NCBI GenBank assembly: GCA_902362455.1 | Contig: CABIWJ010000009.1 | Coordinates: forward strand, 1-64,000 | Length of the DNA: 64,000 nt | Origin: Eubacteriaceae bacterium | GTDB lineage: Bacteria > Bacillota > Clostridia > Lachnospirales > Lachnospiraceae | Reading direction: 5' to 3' | Shown here: positions 26,956 to 35,723 of the stretch, piece after piece | Numbering within the stretch: position 1 is the stretch's first letter | Layout of the letters: every line of letters starts with the position of its first letter | The notes under the pieces: model-generated | What the model saw: the letters and a program-made list of their open reading frames with translations, nothing else | Database searches by the model: none | What the model was told of the DNA's origin: nothing | Translations under genes and position numbers: made by a program

Positions 26956-27963
26956 GTGAATACAAAAAAAACAAGTTGGATATTTATTAGTGTAATAGCA
27001 ATTTTAAATATATTATTATTTTTAAGTGATGTAATTACAATTGTTGAATTTAATATAGTAACCTCATTAATTATTATAGTATCAAGTATAATATGTATTA
27101 TTGAGTGCAAAGAAAGAAAAAAGATTAGATATTTGTTAAGCATAGTTATTATAATATATATCATTTCAATTATTTGTACTTTTGCAAATGATAAAACTGA
27201 CAAACAAATAGATAATGCTCAGATAGAACTTCAGAGAAATAATTTTATAAATAAATATTTCAAGGAAAACAAAAAGGTAAAAATTAAAGATTTGTTATCA
27301 GAAAAAAAGAATTTTATAGAATATAATGAATATACAATAGAATTATCGTACATTTACGAAAAAGAACTTAAAATAGCATATATCGAAATAACAATTACAA
27401 ATCCGGAGTTTGGACAAGAATATATGGAAATTGGTGAAGAACTAAAATATACAGCATTTATAGATAAGCTAAAGATGATTGGAATAAATGAAGATAAGTT
27501 AGGTATTACAGATGATAAAACTGACATAATACCTATGATACCGACGGATTATGTTATGAAGCAGAATACCGTAATATTATATTATGACGTACCACATTTT
27601 GGTGGAAATATATATTTGTATGATTTTAATAAGAATACCTGTATAGAAGAATTTGCTTTAGAAGATACAGTTAATGAAACTTATGAAATGGCAAATGGAA
27701 TATATTTATCGCCATTAGGTATATTTATTACAGGTAATGATGAGAATAAGTATAATTGTGCTGCAGGCTTTGATATAGAACTTGAATATTCAGATGGTTC
27801 GAAAAAGAATATTAATGATATATATTCGGAGTCAGATTTTAGAAAAGATTATACAGAAATAACAGATACCAATTATGCATATTATTTATTTAAAGAAGTT
27901 CAAGATATTAAAAAGATTAGAAAAATATATATAAATGGAACTGCTTATGATATAGATACATAA
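26956..27963 (+). CDS. membrane protein, paralogue B2
   Basis: A 335-residue protein starting with GTG after AAAGGAAA. Residues 1-75 form two or three hydrophobic spans (WIFISVIAILNILLFLSDV, IVTSLIIIVSSIICII, YLLSIVIIIYIISIICTF). The extracellular part shares the family core (NEYTIELSYIYEKELKIAYIEITITN) and ending (KIRKIYINGTAYDID). It follows lipoprotein A2 as 24984 follows A1, so it completes the second half of a duplicated gene pair. Function unknown. Confidence 0.7.
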   Translation: MNTKKTSWIFISVIAILNILLFLSDVITIVEFNIVTSLIIIVSSIICIIECKERKKIRYLLSIVIIIYIISIICTFANDKTDKQIDNAQIELQRNNFINKYFKENKKVKIKDLLSEKKNFIEYNEYTIELSYIYEKELKIAYIEITITNPEFGQEYMEIGEELKYTAFIDKLKMIGINEDKLGITDDKTDIIPMIPTDYVMKQNTVILYYDVPHFGGNIYLYDFNKNTCIEEFALEDTVNETYEMANGIYLSPLGIFITGNDENKYNCAAGFDIELEYSDGSKKNINDIYSESDFRKDYTEITDTNYAYYLFKEVQDIKKIRKIYINGTAYDIDT

Positions 27964-27989
27964 AATATTGCAGGATTTATAAAAAAATA

Positions 27990-28036
27990 AAATGGATTTT
28001 GGATATGTTGTATACTAGCAATAGTTTGAATATAGA
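27990..28036 (+). promoter_or_regulatory. repeated promoter region, copy 4
   Basis: Matches copy 1 with TATACT as the -10-like hexamer. It precedes the small membrane protein at 28070. Confidence 0.5.
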
Positions 28037-28069
28037 AAATTATAACAAAAGTTTAGAAAGGTACAATAT

Positions 28070-28318
28070 ATGAATGAAAAGACAAAAAAAATCTCATTAA
28101 TAATTTTAAGCATTATGTTAATTAATATAATTTTAGATTTTACTAATATTGTAACAAATAATCAAGTGATTGTAATAACAGCAATATTAATGGTTATAGT
28201 TAATATAGTATGTTTAATCAAAAATAGAAATAATAAAAAGGCTATTTTACCATATATTGTGAGTTCGATTATATTTATTATTATAGTCATGCAATGTTTA
28301 AGGGCATACTTTAAATAA
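28070..28318 (+). CDS. small membrane protein, N-terminal part of a B-type paralogue
   Basis: An 82-residue protein with three hydrophobic spans and the same topology and spacing as residues 1-80 of the protein at 26956, including a basic stretch (KNRNNKKAILPY) between spans 2 and 3. The extracellular domain is missing. It is probably a truncated paralogue; a matching orphan C-terminal piece lies at 28951-29025. It still has a ribosome site and a promoter copy, so it may be expressed. Confidence 0.6.
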   Translation: MNEKTKKISLIILSIMLINIILDFTNIVTNNQVIVITAILMVIVNIVCLIKNRNNKKAILPYIVSSIIFIIIVMQCLRAYFK

Positions 28319-28396
28319 AATCTAAAGCCAAAAATTTAATTCAATTTATAAAAAATAGCAAAATATACATATGTTGTAAAGTAAAGGAGAGATTTT

Positions 28397-28945
28397 ATGA
28401 GAAAGAGAATTTTATTTGTAGCATTAGTAGCAGTAGTATTAACTGCATGTGGAAGTTTGAAACAATCAACAGAAAGTAATAACAATGTGGATAATCAAAC
28501 TATAGGTGAAGCTGCCAGCACAGAAGAGACAACTAAATTAGAACATCTTAATACTGAAGACAATCTGAAGGAAGATATAAAAGATATTACTAATTATGAG
28601 ATTACAGAGATAAGAATAGATGATGATAGTGGAGTTTATTCTATTACTGATAAAGAAATTATTGATGAATTTAAAAGTAAGATGGCGCTAATTGAACCGG
28701 AATATAATGATTTAGGGTGCCCTGAAGGTATAGTAGGTGGCTGGTCAAATATTTATTTTGTTAATGATACAAATGTTTTATATAAATTGTACGTATTACA
28801 ATATGGAGATGGCGAATATGTGGAATTCAATGGTAAAGCATGCAATAACAAAGAGTTTATAAAAATGGCTGAAGAGATAGACAAAGTAAAAGGTGAGAAG
28901 AAGAAAGCAGGAGGAACAATAATTGGAGAAACAACTAAAAATTAA
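28397..28945 (+). CDS. small lipoprotein C1
   Basis: A 182-residue lipoprotein: signal MRKRILFVALVAVVLTAC, a Ser/Thr/Glu linker, then a compact domain (YEITEIRIDDDSGVYSITDKEIIDEFKSKM). It shares its signal peptide with the next two genes (MRKR...TAC) but not clearly its body. AAAGGAGAG precedes the start. Family not recognised; it could sense or bind something at the surface. Confidence 0.72.
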   Translation: MRKRILFVALVAVVLTACGSLKQSTESNNNVDNQTIGEAASTEETTKLEHLNTEDNLKEDIKDITNYEITEIRIDDDSGVYSITDKEIIDEFKSKMALIEPEYNDLGCPEGIVGGWSNIYFVNDTNVLYKLYVLQYGDGEYVEFNGKACNNKEFIKMAEEIDKVKGEKKKAGGTIIGETTKN

Positions 28946-28950
28946 AAATA

Positions 28951-29025
28951 ACAGATATTAATTATTTGAAAAACATAATGGACATTAAAAATGTCGAGTC
29001 GGTTATAATCGATGTAAATTTATGA
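28951..29025 (+). pseudogene. orphan C-terminal fragment of a B-type paralogue
   Basis: An open stretch reads TDINYLKNIMDIKNVESVII followed by DVNL and TGA. It matches the C-terminal end of the protein at 24984 (KNIMDIKNVESVIIDGNEY) almost exactly but has no start codon or upstream domain. Together with the 82-residue N-terminal piece at 28070 it may be what is left of a broken paralogue, split by gene C1. Confidence 0.7.
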
Positions 29026-29046
29026 AAGTGAAATGGAGGAAAAACA

Positions 29047-29751
29047 ATGAGAAAAAGAATGTTAATGGTAGCAATGGTAACAACAATGGTGTGCTTAACA
29101 GCATGCTCAGGTAAGAAAGAATTAGGCGGTAAGAAAGACGTTAATGTAGTAGAAAGTGTAGACACAAATGAGGCTGATTCAGACAGTGATAATATAAAAA
29201 TAGATAAGTCATTATCAGAGGGTAATGATACCTTGGTTAAAGATTATTATAATGAAGGTATAGATTATAAGAATAATGTAATTTTTAATCCGGATCAGAA
29301 CAAATTTGTTAAGATGGAGAATAACACATATGTTGATTTAGAACAGAATTACAAAGAAGCACATATTACAGTAGATGATTTTGAAGATGATATAAAATGG
29401 TATTATTGCAAAGATGGTAACAGACTTCTTTATAAGCAGGATATTGCTCCAGAAGAGAATACTAGTGTTTATATTGTGACAGAAGCAACATCAGGTGATA
29501 CATATTTATTATTATGTAAGAATAACACACATACAGGTTATTCCTGGCAGTATCCTGTAAAATTTAACGTTGAAACAGGTGAATATGAAGATGTATTTGC
29601 CAGTTCAACTATTAACAATAAGAGTGTAAAAGAATATGGATATCTTAAGAATTGGGAAATAACAGAAAGTAATGTGAAAGTTGATTGCAATGAAACATTC
29701 CTTGAACCTGAATCACAGGTATGGAGAAGAGAAATTGTAACAGTTAAATAA
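29047..29751 (+). CDS. lipoprotein C2
   Basis: A 234-residue lipoprotein (MRKRMLMVAMVTTMVCLTAC) with a Lys/Asp/Ser linker and a soluble domain containing DDFEDDIKWYYCKDGNRLLY and NTHTGYSWQYPVKFNVETGEYEDVF. GGAGG precedes the start. Its signal peptide is close to that of the next gene (C3). Family not recognised. Confidence 0.72.
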   Translation: MRKRMLMVAMVTTMVCLTACSGKKELGGKKDVNVVESVDTNEADSDSDNIKIDKSLSEGNDTLVKDYYNEGIDYKNNVIFNPDQNKFVKMENNTYVDLEQNYKEAHITVDDFEDDIKWYYCKDGNRLLYKQDIAPEENTSVYIVTEATSGDTYLLLCKNNTHTGYSWQYPVKFNVETGEYEDVFASSTINNKSVKEYGYLKNWEITESNVKVDCNETFLEPESQVWRREIVTVK

Positions 29752-29825
29752 GATTTAAGACTAAGTAATATCAAATAATTTATATAGTGTTTAATATATT
29801 AAGCAAATGAAATGGAGAAATCACA

Positions 29826-30506
29826 TTGAGAAAGAGAATTTTAATGGCTGCGATGCTGACAACAATGGTATGTATAACAGCATGTTCAGATAAAAATGAA
29901 TCAGATAAGAATGTTAAAAATTACAATACAAAGGAAAGTATCGAATTATCAGATAGTGTTACAGAAAGTATAGAAGTTAAAAATGCAGATGTAACAGATG
30001 AACTTAAGGTTGTAAATACAGAACTTGTATATGGTGATGACGAGATATTGGTATTTAAAGATTATTATGGCTTATTTGTATATTCTGTAAAAGAAAATAA
30101 GGTAGTTAATTCATTAGATGTAAAATATATTAATTGTGATATGAATCAGGGGGATAATGCCTGCAGTTTCAGGACATATAATAATGGTCAGATAATTGAA
30201 TTATATACACCGGAAGAATCATACAGTTTTTATTGGAAAGAGAATAAATTATTGAAAGATTATAATACTTCTAGTGAAAAAGAAGATAGTAATGAAAATA
30301 TTTCATATGCTGGATTAAAGCTTGATGATGGAACATACGATTGTGTGACTATTGGTGATAACAAGTTATGCGTGAAGAATATCGACAATCAGTATGCGGT
30401 GAAGAATTTATATTGCGTTACCGTTAATAAAGATGGCGAGATAGTTTCCCAAAATAAAATTTATGATTCGTCAGAAATAATTAATGAATTAAGTAAGAGA
30501 GACTAA
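29826..30506 (+). CDS. lipoprotein C3
   Basis: A 226-residue lipoprotein starting with TTG after AATGGAG: MRKRILMAAMLTTMVCITAC, an acidic linker, then a domain with repeated short beta-like stretches (EILVFKDYYGLFVYSVKENKV, YNNGQIIELYTPEESYSFYW). It is followed two bases later by the second BtrH-like gene, so it is translationally linked to it. Family not recognised. Confidence 0.72.
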   Translation: MRKRILMAAMLTTMVCITACSDKNESDKNVKNYNTKESIELSDSVTESIEVKNADVTDELKVVNTELVYGDDEILVFKDYYGLFVYSVKENKVVNSLDVKYINCDMNQGDNACSFRTYNNGQIIELYTPEESYSFYWKENKLLKDYNTSSEKEDSNENISYAGLKLDDGTYDCVTIGDNKLCVKNIDNQYAVKNLYCVTVNKDGEIVSQNKIYDSSEIINELSKRD

Positions 30507-30508
30507 TT

Positions 30509-31498
30509 ATGAAGCAGGGAATAGAATGTCTTAATTCCTGTATATATAATTGGTTAATAAATGATAACATACACATAAATATGAGTGACATATATTTCCT
30601 TGGAAATGGTTTCAATATGCATTATACAGGAAATTATGGCGCTCATATGATATATACGGAACAATATGAAGCTAATAAGAGATTTGTAAGAAAATATGCA
30701 CCTGACAGTGTATGGGATAATTATATTGAAGAGGACATTGATAGCATTGATAATAAGAAAGTATTTCTAATCAATATGTTAGAAAAATATCAAAGAATTA
30801 TTATCAGATTATCAAGTTCATCATTGCCATACAATAAGAAATTCTCAAGAGATAAGGAAATATCACATTATATTACTGTAGTTGGTTATGAGAAAAATCA
30901 TTTTATGATATATGATGCCTGTCCACCTGTCACAGATAAAGATGTGTATAGTGGTGAAATAGATGATAAAGATTTATTAGATAACTGGAATACATATAAC
31001 AATGAATATCTGATTCTTAGATATGAAAGAGATGCATTTAAAGAGGACAGAATTAGAGAAGAGGTTATTGCAGCCAGAAATAATCAGTTAAAAGATTATT
31101 TGAAAAATCCATTGTTATCAAATAAGAAAAGATACAGAGGCTATAGATGTTTTATTTCATTATTAGAGGATATGCAGAGTATATTTAGCAATAATATTGA
31201 TACTAAAGGTGTTATGGCAGAATGTAACAGACAGCTTAGAATCGAGGGCTTTGAACAGTCTAAAAAGTTTATATTTGACAATATTTTCACTTCTGGTTCA
31301 GATTTTGAGAATCATGATTATCAGAATCAGAAATACCAGGAGTATCAGGAAATAGTGAAACACTGGGATAAACTTATAATGAATATGTTCAAAGCAGGAA
31401 TAAAAGGAAATGTCGATTTGTTTAATCAGGTAATTGAAGAAACGAAGAGACTTACATTAGAAGAAAATAGAATACTTAAAAATATAATTAAAGAATAA
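30509..31498 (+). CDS. BtrH-like acyltransferase, second copy
   Basis: A 329-residue cytoplasmic protein that fits the BtrH N-terminal family well: C7 in GIECLNSCIYNWL, the glycine motif IYFLGNGFNMHY, SSSLPYNKKF, H120 in ISHYITVVGYEKNHFMIYDA and D136 complete a likely catalytic triad. The C-terminal 170 residues are helical. In butirosin biosynthesis BtrH transfers an acyl group from a carrier protein to an amine. Here the next gene encodes a carrier-protein fusion, 33 bases downstream, so it is the likely acyl donor. The acceptor is unknown. Confidence 0.75.
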   Translation: MKQGIECLNSCIYNWLINDNIHINMSDIYFLGNGFNMHYTGNYGAHMIYTEQYEANKRFVRKYAPDSVWDNYIEEDIDSIDNKKVFLINMLEKYQRIIIRLSSSSLPYNKKFSRDKEISHYITVVGYEKNHFMIYDACPPVTDKDVYSGEIDDKDLLDNWNTYNNEYLILRYERDAFKEDRIREEVIAARNNQLKDYLKNPLLSNKKRYRGYRCFISLLEDMQSIFSNNIDTKGVMAECNRQLRIEGFEQSKKFIFDNIFTSGSDFENHDYQNQKYQEYQEIVKHWDKLIMNMFKAGIKGNVDLFNQVIEETKRLTLEENRILKNIIKE

Positions 31499-31531
31499 TA
31501 TAAGTGATAAATTGCCAGAAATGAGGATAGT

Positions 31532-32665
31532 ATGACGGAAGAAGAGATATTAAATATATGCAGAGATAATATAGATTCAGAGAAAGAGATTATATTAACA
31601 CCAGACACAGAAGTTAGTGTGGAAAACGGTTTTGATTCATTGACAATTATGAACATTATAATTGATGTTGAAGATATATGTGATTTTGAATTAGATGAAT
31701 ATATTATAAGAATAAGTGAGGCTAAATACATAAAGGATATGTTAGAGATTATAAATGAAGCCATAAGCAGGAATAATAATGATAATACTGATATATTAGA
31801 GAGTATTAAGAATGATGAAAAGGAATATCTGTATATTAATAAGGTAAACTGCGAATTTCATTCATTAGATGAGATACTTAAGCAGGGAAATATTGTTAGG
31901 ACTGAAAATGGCGGTGTATGTCTTAATGGAATTTCAGCAAGGTTATTTGATTATTTTGACAAAGTATTTAAGAAATTTGCAATAATTAACTCGGCAATAG
32001 AAGAAAGATATCCGGTCTTACTTTCTAAAGATACTTTGATTAAGACGAAATACCTTAATAATTATCCGGGTAACAGTATGTATGTTGAGGATAGTAATGC
32101 AGTATTATCTCCGTCTGCCTGCTTTCATGTCTATGAAAGATATAAGGATACGGTATTTAAAGATAATACAAGTCTGACATTTTTACAGAATGTATTTAGA
32201 AATGAAAAGGATAAGAACAATGAATTTGGCCGCTTAAGAGACTATCATGTAAGAGAGATTGTGTTTGTGGGAAGTGAAGAATATGTTGACACTTCAATTA
32301 ACAGAATGATTAACAAGACGAGCAGATTTATGGTAGAGCTTGGATTAAAGGGCGATATTGAGAGTGCAACAGATTTATTTATTACACCTAATATGAACAG
32401 GTATAAACTTATCCAAATGCATAATAAGGCAAAATATGAGTTGAGATTAGAGTATGATAATAATAGAGATATATCGGTTGCATCATTTAACAGGCATGGC
32501 AAAACATTTTCTCATACATTTAATATAGGTGTATCGGGAGTGGAAAATGTTGTGTCGGGCTGTATCGGATATGGAATTGAGCGTTTTGTTATGGCATTTT
32601 TGAGCCAGTATGGTTGTAATGTAGAGAATATGCCAAAATGTGTAAGGGATTATATAGAGTCATAA
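31532..32665 (+). CDS. carrier protein fused to amino acid:[carrier protein] ligase
   Basis: A 377-residue two-domain protein. Residues 1-80 are a carrier domain with phosphopantetheine site S36 (ENGFDSLTIMNIII). Residues about 100-377 are a class II aminoacyl-tRNA-synthetase-like core: motif 2 VFRNE (221-225) with GRLRDYHVREIV, motif 3 GCIGYGIERF (343-352), and C197, E225 and C344 in the positions of the zinc ligands of atypical seryl-tRNA synthetases. No tRNA-binding arm is present. Known stand-alone homologues in Bradyrhizobium and relatives load glycine or alanine onto separate carrier proteins. A carrier fused to its own ligase is unusual. GAGGA precedes the start; it closes the cluster. 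Confidence 0.82.
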   Translation: MTEEEILNICRDNIDSEKEIILTPDTEVSVENGFDSLTIMNIIIDVEDICDFELDEYIIRISEAKYIKDMLEIINEAISRNNNDNTDILESIKNDEKEYLYINKVNCEFHSLDEILKQGNIVRTENGGVCLNGISARLFDYFDKVFKKFAIINSAIEERYPVLLSKDTLIKTKYLNNYPGNSMYVEDSNAVLSPSACFHVYERYKDTVFKDNTSLTFLQNVFRNEKDKNNEFGRLRDYHVREIVFVGSEEYVDTSINRMINKTSRFMVELGLKGDIESATDLFITPNMNRYKLIQMHNKAKYELRLEYDNNRDISVASFNRHGKTFSHTFNIGVSGVENVVSGCIGYGIERFVMAFLSQYGCNVENMPKCVRDYIES

Positions 32666-32672
32666 GATAAAA

Positions 32673-32702
32673 TTTACATTTACTTATATATTGTGGTATA
32701 AT
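32673..32702 (+). promoter_or_regulatory. promoter of the M16C peptidase gene
   Basis: TTTACA (32673-32678), 18-base spacer and TATAAT (32697-32702) preceded by TGG, so also an extended -10. It separates the housekeeping genes from the cluster. Confidence 0.7.
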
Positions 32703-32753
32703 CTCATTTATATTGGATTATTACTATTAAAAATATATAAAGTGAGGAAATCA

Positions 32754-35681
32754 ATGAATATAGAGAATATAAAGGAATACACACTTCAGGAGAAAAAAGA
32801 ATTAAAAGACATAGATTCTATAGGATATGTTTTGAGACACAATAAATCAGGAGCAAGAGTTATATTAATTGAAAATGATGATAATAACAAGACATTTTCA
32901 ATTGGTTTCAGAACACCACCTGAAGACAGTACAGGAGTAGCACATATTACAGAACATAGCGTATTATGTGGTTCGGAGAAATTCCCTGTAAAAGACCCTT
33001 TTATGGAATTAGTAAAGGGTTCACTTAATACATTTCTTAATGCGATGACATACCCTGATAAGACAATATATCCTGTTGCCAGCACTAATGATAAAGATTT
33101 TCATAATCTTATGGATATATATCTGGATTCGGTTTTTCATCCCAATGTATATGAGAAAGAAGAGATATTCAGCCAGGAGGGTGTAACATACAGTTTAGAG
33201 GATAAGGATGCTGAGTTAAAATACAATGGTGTCGTATATAATGAGATGAAAGGTGCATTTTCGTCACCAGATGATGTTATTGACAGAATAATTACAGAGT
33301 CACTTTACCCTGATACCTGTTATGGCGTGGAATCAGGTGGAGACCCTGACCATATACCTGAACTGACTTATGAGAAATTTTTAGATTTCCATAGGAAATA
33401 TTATCATCCATCTAACAGTTATATCTATATTTATGGAGATATGGATATGGAGGAGACACTTAGATGGATTGACGAAAGATATCTTAGTGAATTCGATTAT
33501 ATTGAGGTTGATTCTGAGATAAAATATCAGAAACCATTTTCGAAGATGAGAGAAGTTGTAGAGAATTATTCAATCTCAGAAAGTGAAAGTGAGAGAGATA
33601 ATACCTATTTATCTTACAATGTTGTAACCGGGGACATATTGGATAAAGAGACTTATCTTGCACTTCAGATATTAGAATATGCGATTGTTTCTATGCCAGG
33701 AGCACCTGTTAAACAGGCACTTTTAGAAAAGGGTATAGGTAAAGATATTTCAGGAAGATATAATAACTATATTTTACAGCCATATTTCAATTTCACAGCT
33801 AAGAATGCAAATGCCGAAGATAAAGATGAATTTGTAGCAACAATCAGAGAAGAATTAGAGCAGCTTGTTAAGAATGGAATTGATAAAGACTCACTTTTAG
33901 CTGCACTTAATTTCTTCGAATTCCAATACAGAGAAAATGATTTTGGTTCATATCCTAAGGGACTTATGTTCAGCTTTCAGGTATTTGACAGCTGGTTATA
34001 TGATGATGCTGAACCATTCAGACATTTAGAACAGAATGAACAGTTTGCAAAATTAAGGGAGATGCTTGATACAGACTATTATGAGCAGCTTATTAAGAAA
34101 TATTTCTTAGATAATACACATTCTTCATTAGTAGTTCTTAAGCCTGAAAAAGGACTTACTACAAGAAAAGATGAAGAACTCAGACAGAAACTTGCTAAAA
34201 TCAAATCAGAGATGACAGAAGAAGAGATAGATAAATTAGTAGAGAAAACTAAGAATCTTAAGAAATATCAGGAGACACCATCGACTAAGGAACAGTTAGA
34301 TACAATACCTGTTCTTAGCAGGGAAGATTTGTCAAAAGAAGTTGAGCCATTCTATAATACTGTAGTTAGTGAGGATGGGATTACAGTAGTAAGACATAAT
34401 ATATTTACAAATGGAATCGGATATTTAAGCTTATGCTTTGATGTAACTGACATTCCTTATGAGATGCTTTCATATCTTGTAGTATTAAAAGGCACATTAG
34501 GATATATGGATACTGAGAATTACACATATGCCGAACTTAGTAATGAAATGGGTATTCATACAGGTGGTATCTATCAGGAAATTAATGTATACAGAAATGC
34601 TTCAAATACTGATAAATATAATATTAAATTTGAAGTAAAGGCAAAGGTATTCTTCGAGAAAGTAGAGAAGGCCATTGAACTTATTGAAGAAATTCTGTTT
34701 AGAACGAAGTTAGATGATACTAAACGTTTATATGAGATTATCTGTGAGGGAAAATCTAACCTGCAGGGTTCGCTTATGCGTTCTTCAGATGCGGCAGCAG
34801 TTATAAGAAATTTTTCATATATTTCTAAAATAGGTGCAATTACAGAGCAACTTAAAGGAATATCAAATTATAAATTTATTGAGAATCTGGAAAGCAACTT
34901 TGAGGCTAATAAAGAAGATTTAGTAAAACAATTAAGAACTCTTGAGAAATATGTGTTCAGAAAAGACAATCTGGTAGTTAGTTATACAGCTAATGATGAT
35001 GGTTATGCATATTTTAAGGATAGTTTTGGTAAGCTTGCAGATAAGTTAAGTAAAAATGACAGATCAGCTATGGCATCGATAGATGATATTGTAATAGATA
35101 AGAAGAATGAGGGCTTTAAGACTTCAGCACAGGTTCAATACGTTACAAGAACTGGTGATTTCTCTAAAGCAGGATATAAATACAATGGTGCATTACGAGT
35201 TCTAAAGACTATATTGAATAGTGAGTATTTATGGAAAAATATACGAGAGCAGGGTGGTGCGTACGGCTGTAATTGTATGTTTGGAAAATCAGGTGAGTCA
35301 TATTTTTCTTCATACAGAGATCCTAATCTTAGAAAAACAAATGAAGTATTTGACGGAGTACCTGAATATATCAGAAACTTCACGACAGATGAGAGAAATA
35401 TGACTAAATATATCATTGGAACGATAAGCAGTATGGATGTTCCACTTACAGCATTGTCTAAGGGAAGCCGTTCAATGTCTGCATATTTCAATGAGGAAAA
35501 CATTGAGAATCTTCAAAGAGAAAGATTACAAGTGCTTAATGCAAATGAAGAGACAATCAGAAGCTTTGCTGACCTTGTAGAAGCTGTGCTTAGCTGTAAC
35601 AGTATATGTGTAGTCGGAAATGAAGCAAATATTGAGAAAGATAAGGACTTATTTAAGACAACAGTTAATCTGTTTGAGTAA
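32754..35681 (+). CDS. M16C family peptidase (presequence-protease-like)
   Basis: A 975-residue cytoplasmic metallopeptidase of the insulinase superfamily. The inverted zinc motif HITEH (HxxEH, near residue 66) is followed by SVLCGSEKFPVKDPFMELVKGS, and the long two-lobed architecture with a linker near residue 500 is typical of PreP-like enzymes that digest peptides in a closed chamber. Start 54 bases after the -10 box, with GTGAGGAA. It has its own promoter and precedes era. Confidence 0.93.
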   Translation: MNIENIKEYTLQEKKELKDIDSIGYVLRHNKSGARVILIENDDNNKTFSIGFRTPPEDSTGVAHITEHSVLCGSEKFPVKDPFMELVKGSLNTFLNAMTYPDKTIYPVASTNDKDFHNLMDIYLDSVFHPNVYEKEEIFSQEGVTYSLEDKDAELKYNGVVYNEMKGAFSSPDDVIDRIITESLYPDTCYGVESGGDPDHIPELTYEKFLDFHRKYYHPSNSYIYIYGDMDMEETLRWIDERYLSEFDYIEVDSEIKYQKPFSKMREVVENYSISESESERDNTYLSYNVVTGDILDKETYLALQILEYAIVSMPGAPVKQALLEKGIGKDISGRYNNYILQPYFNFTAKNANAEDKDEFVATIREELEQLVKNGIDKDSLLAALNFFEFQYRENDFGSYPKGLMFSFQVFDSWLYDDAEPFRHLEQNEQFAKLREMLDTDYYEQLIKKYFLDNTHSSLVVLKPEKGLTTRKDEELRQKLAKIKSEMTEEEIDKLVEKTKNLKKYQETPSTKEQLDTIPVLSREDLSKEVEPFYNTVVSEDGITVVRHNIFTNGIGYLSLCFDVTDIPYEMLSYLVVLKGTLGYMDTENYTYAELSNEMGIHTGGIYQEINVYRNASNTDKYNIKFEVKAKVFFEKVEKAIELIEEILFRTKLDDTKRLYEIICEGKSNLQGSLMRSSDAAAVIRNFSYISKIGAITEQLKGISNYKFIENLESNFEANKEDLVKQLRTLEKYVFRKDNLVVSYTANDDGYAYFKDSFGKLADKLSKNDRSAMASIDDIVIDKKNEGFKTSAQVQYVTRTGDFSKAGYKYNGALRVLKTILNSEYLWKNIREQGGAYGCNCMFGKSGESYFSSYRDPNLRKTNEVFDGVPEYIRNFTTDERNMTKYIIGTISSMDVPLTALSKGSRSMSAYFNEENIENLQRERLQVLNANEETIRSFADLVEAVLSCNSICVVGNEANIEKDKDLFKTTVNLFE

Positions 35682-35723
35682 ATATAGATAAATGGCTAAT
35701 AAAGTTTATAAAAGGAGAAACGA

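Noticed and set aside
31532..32665. True seryl-tRNA synthetase
   Set aside because: It lacks the N-terminal tRNA-binding arm and begins with a carrier domain.
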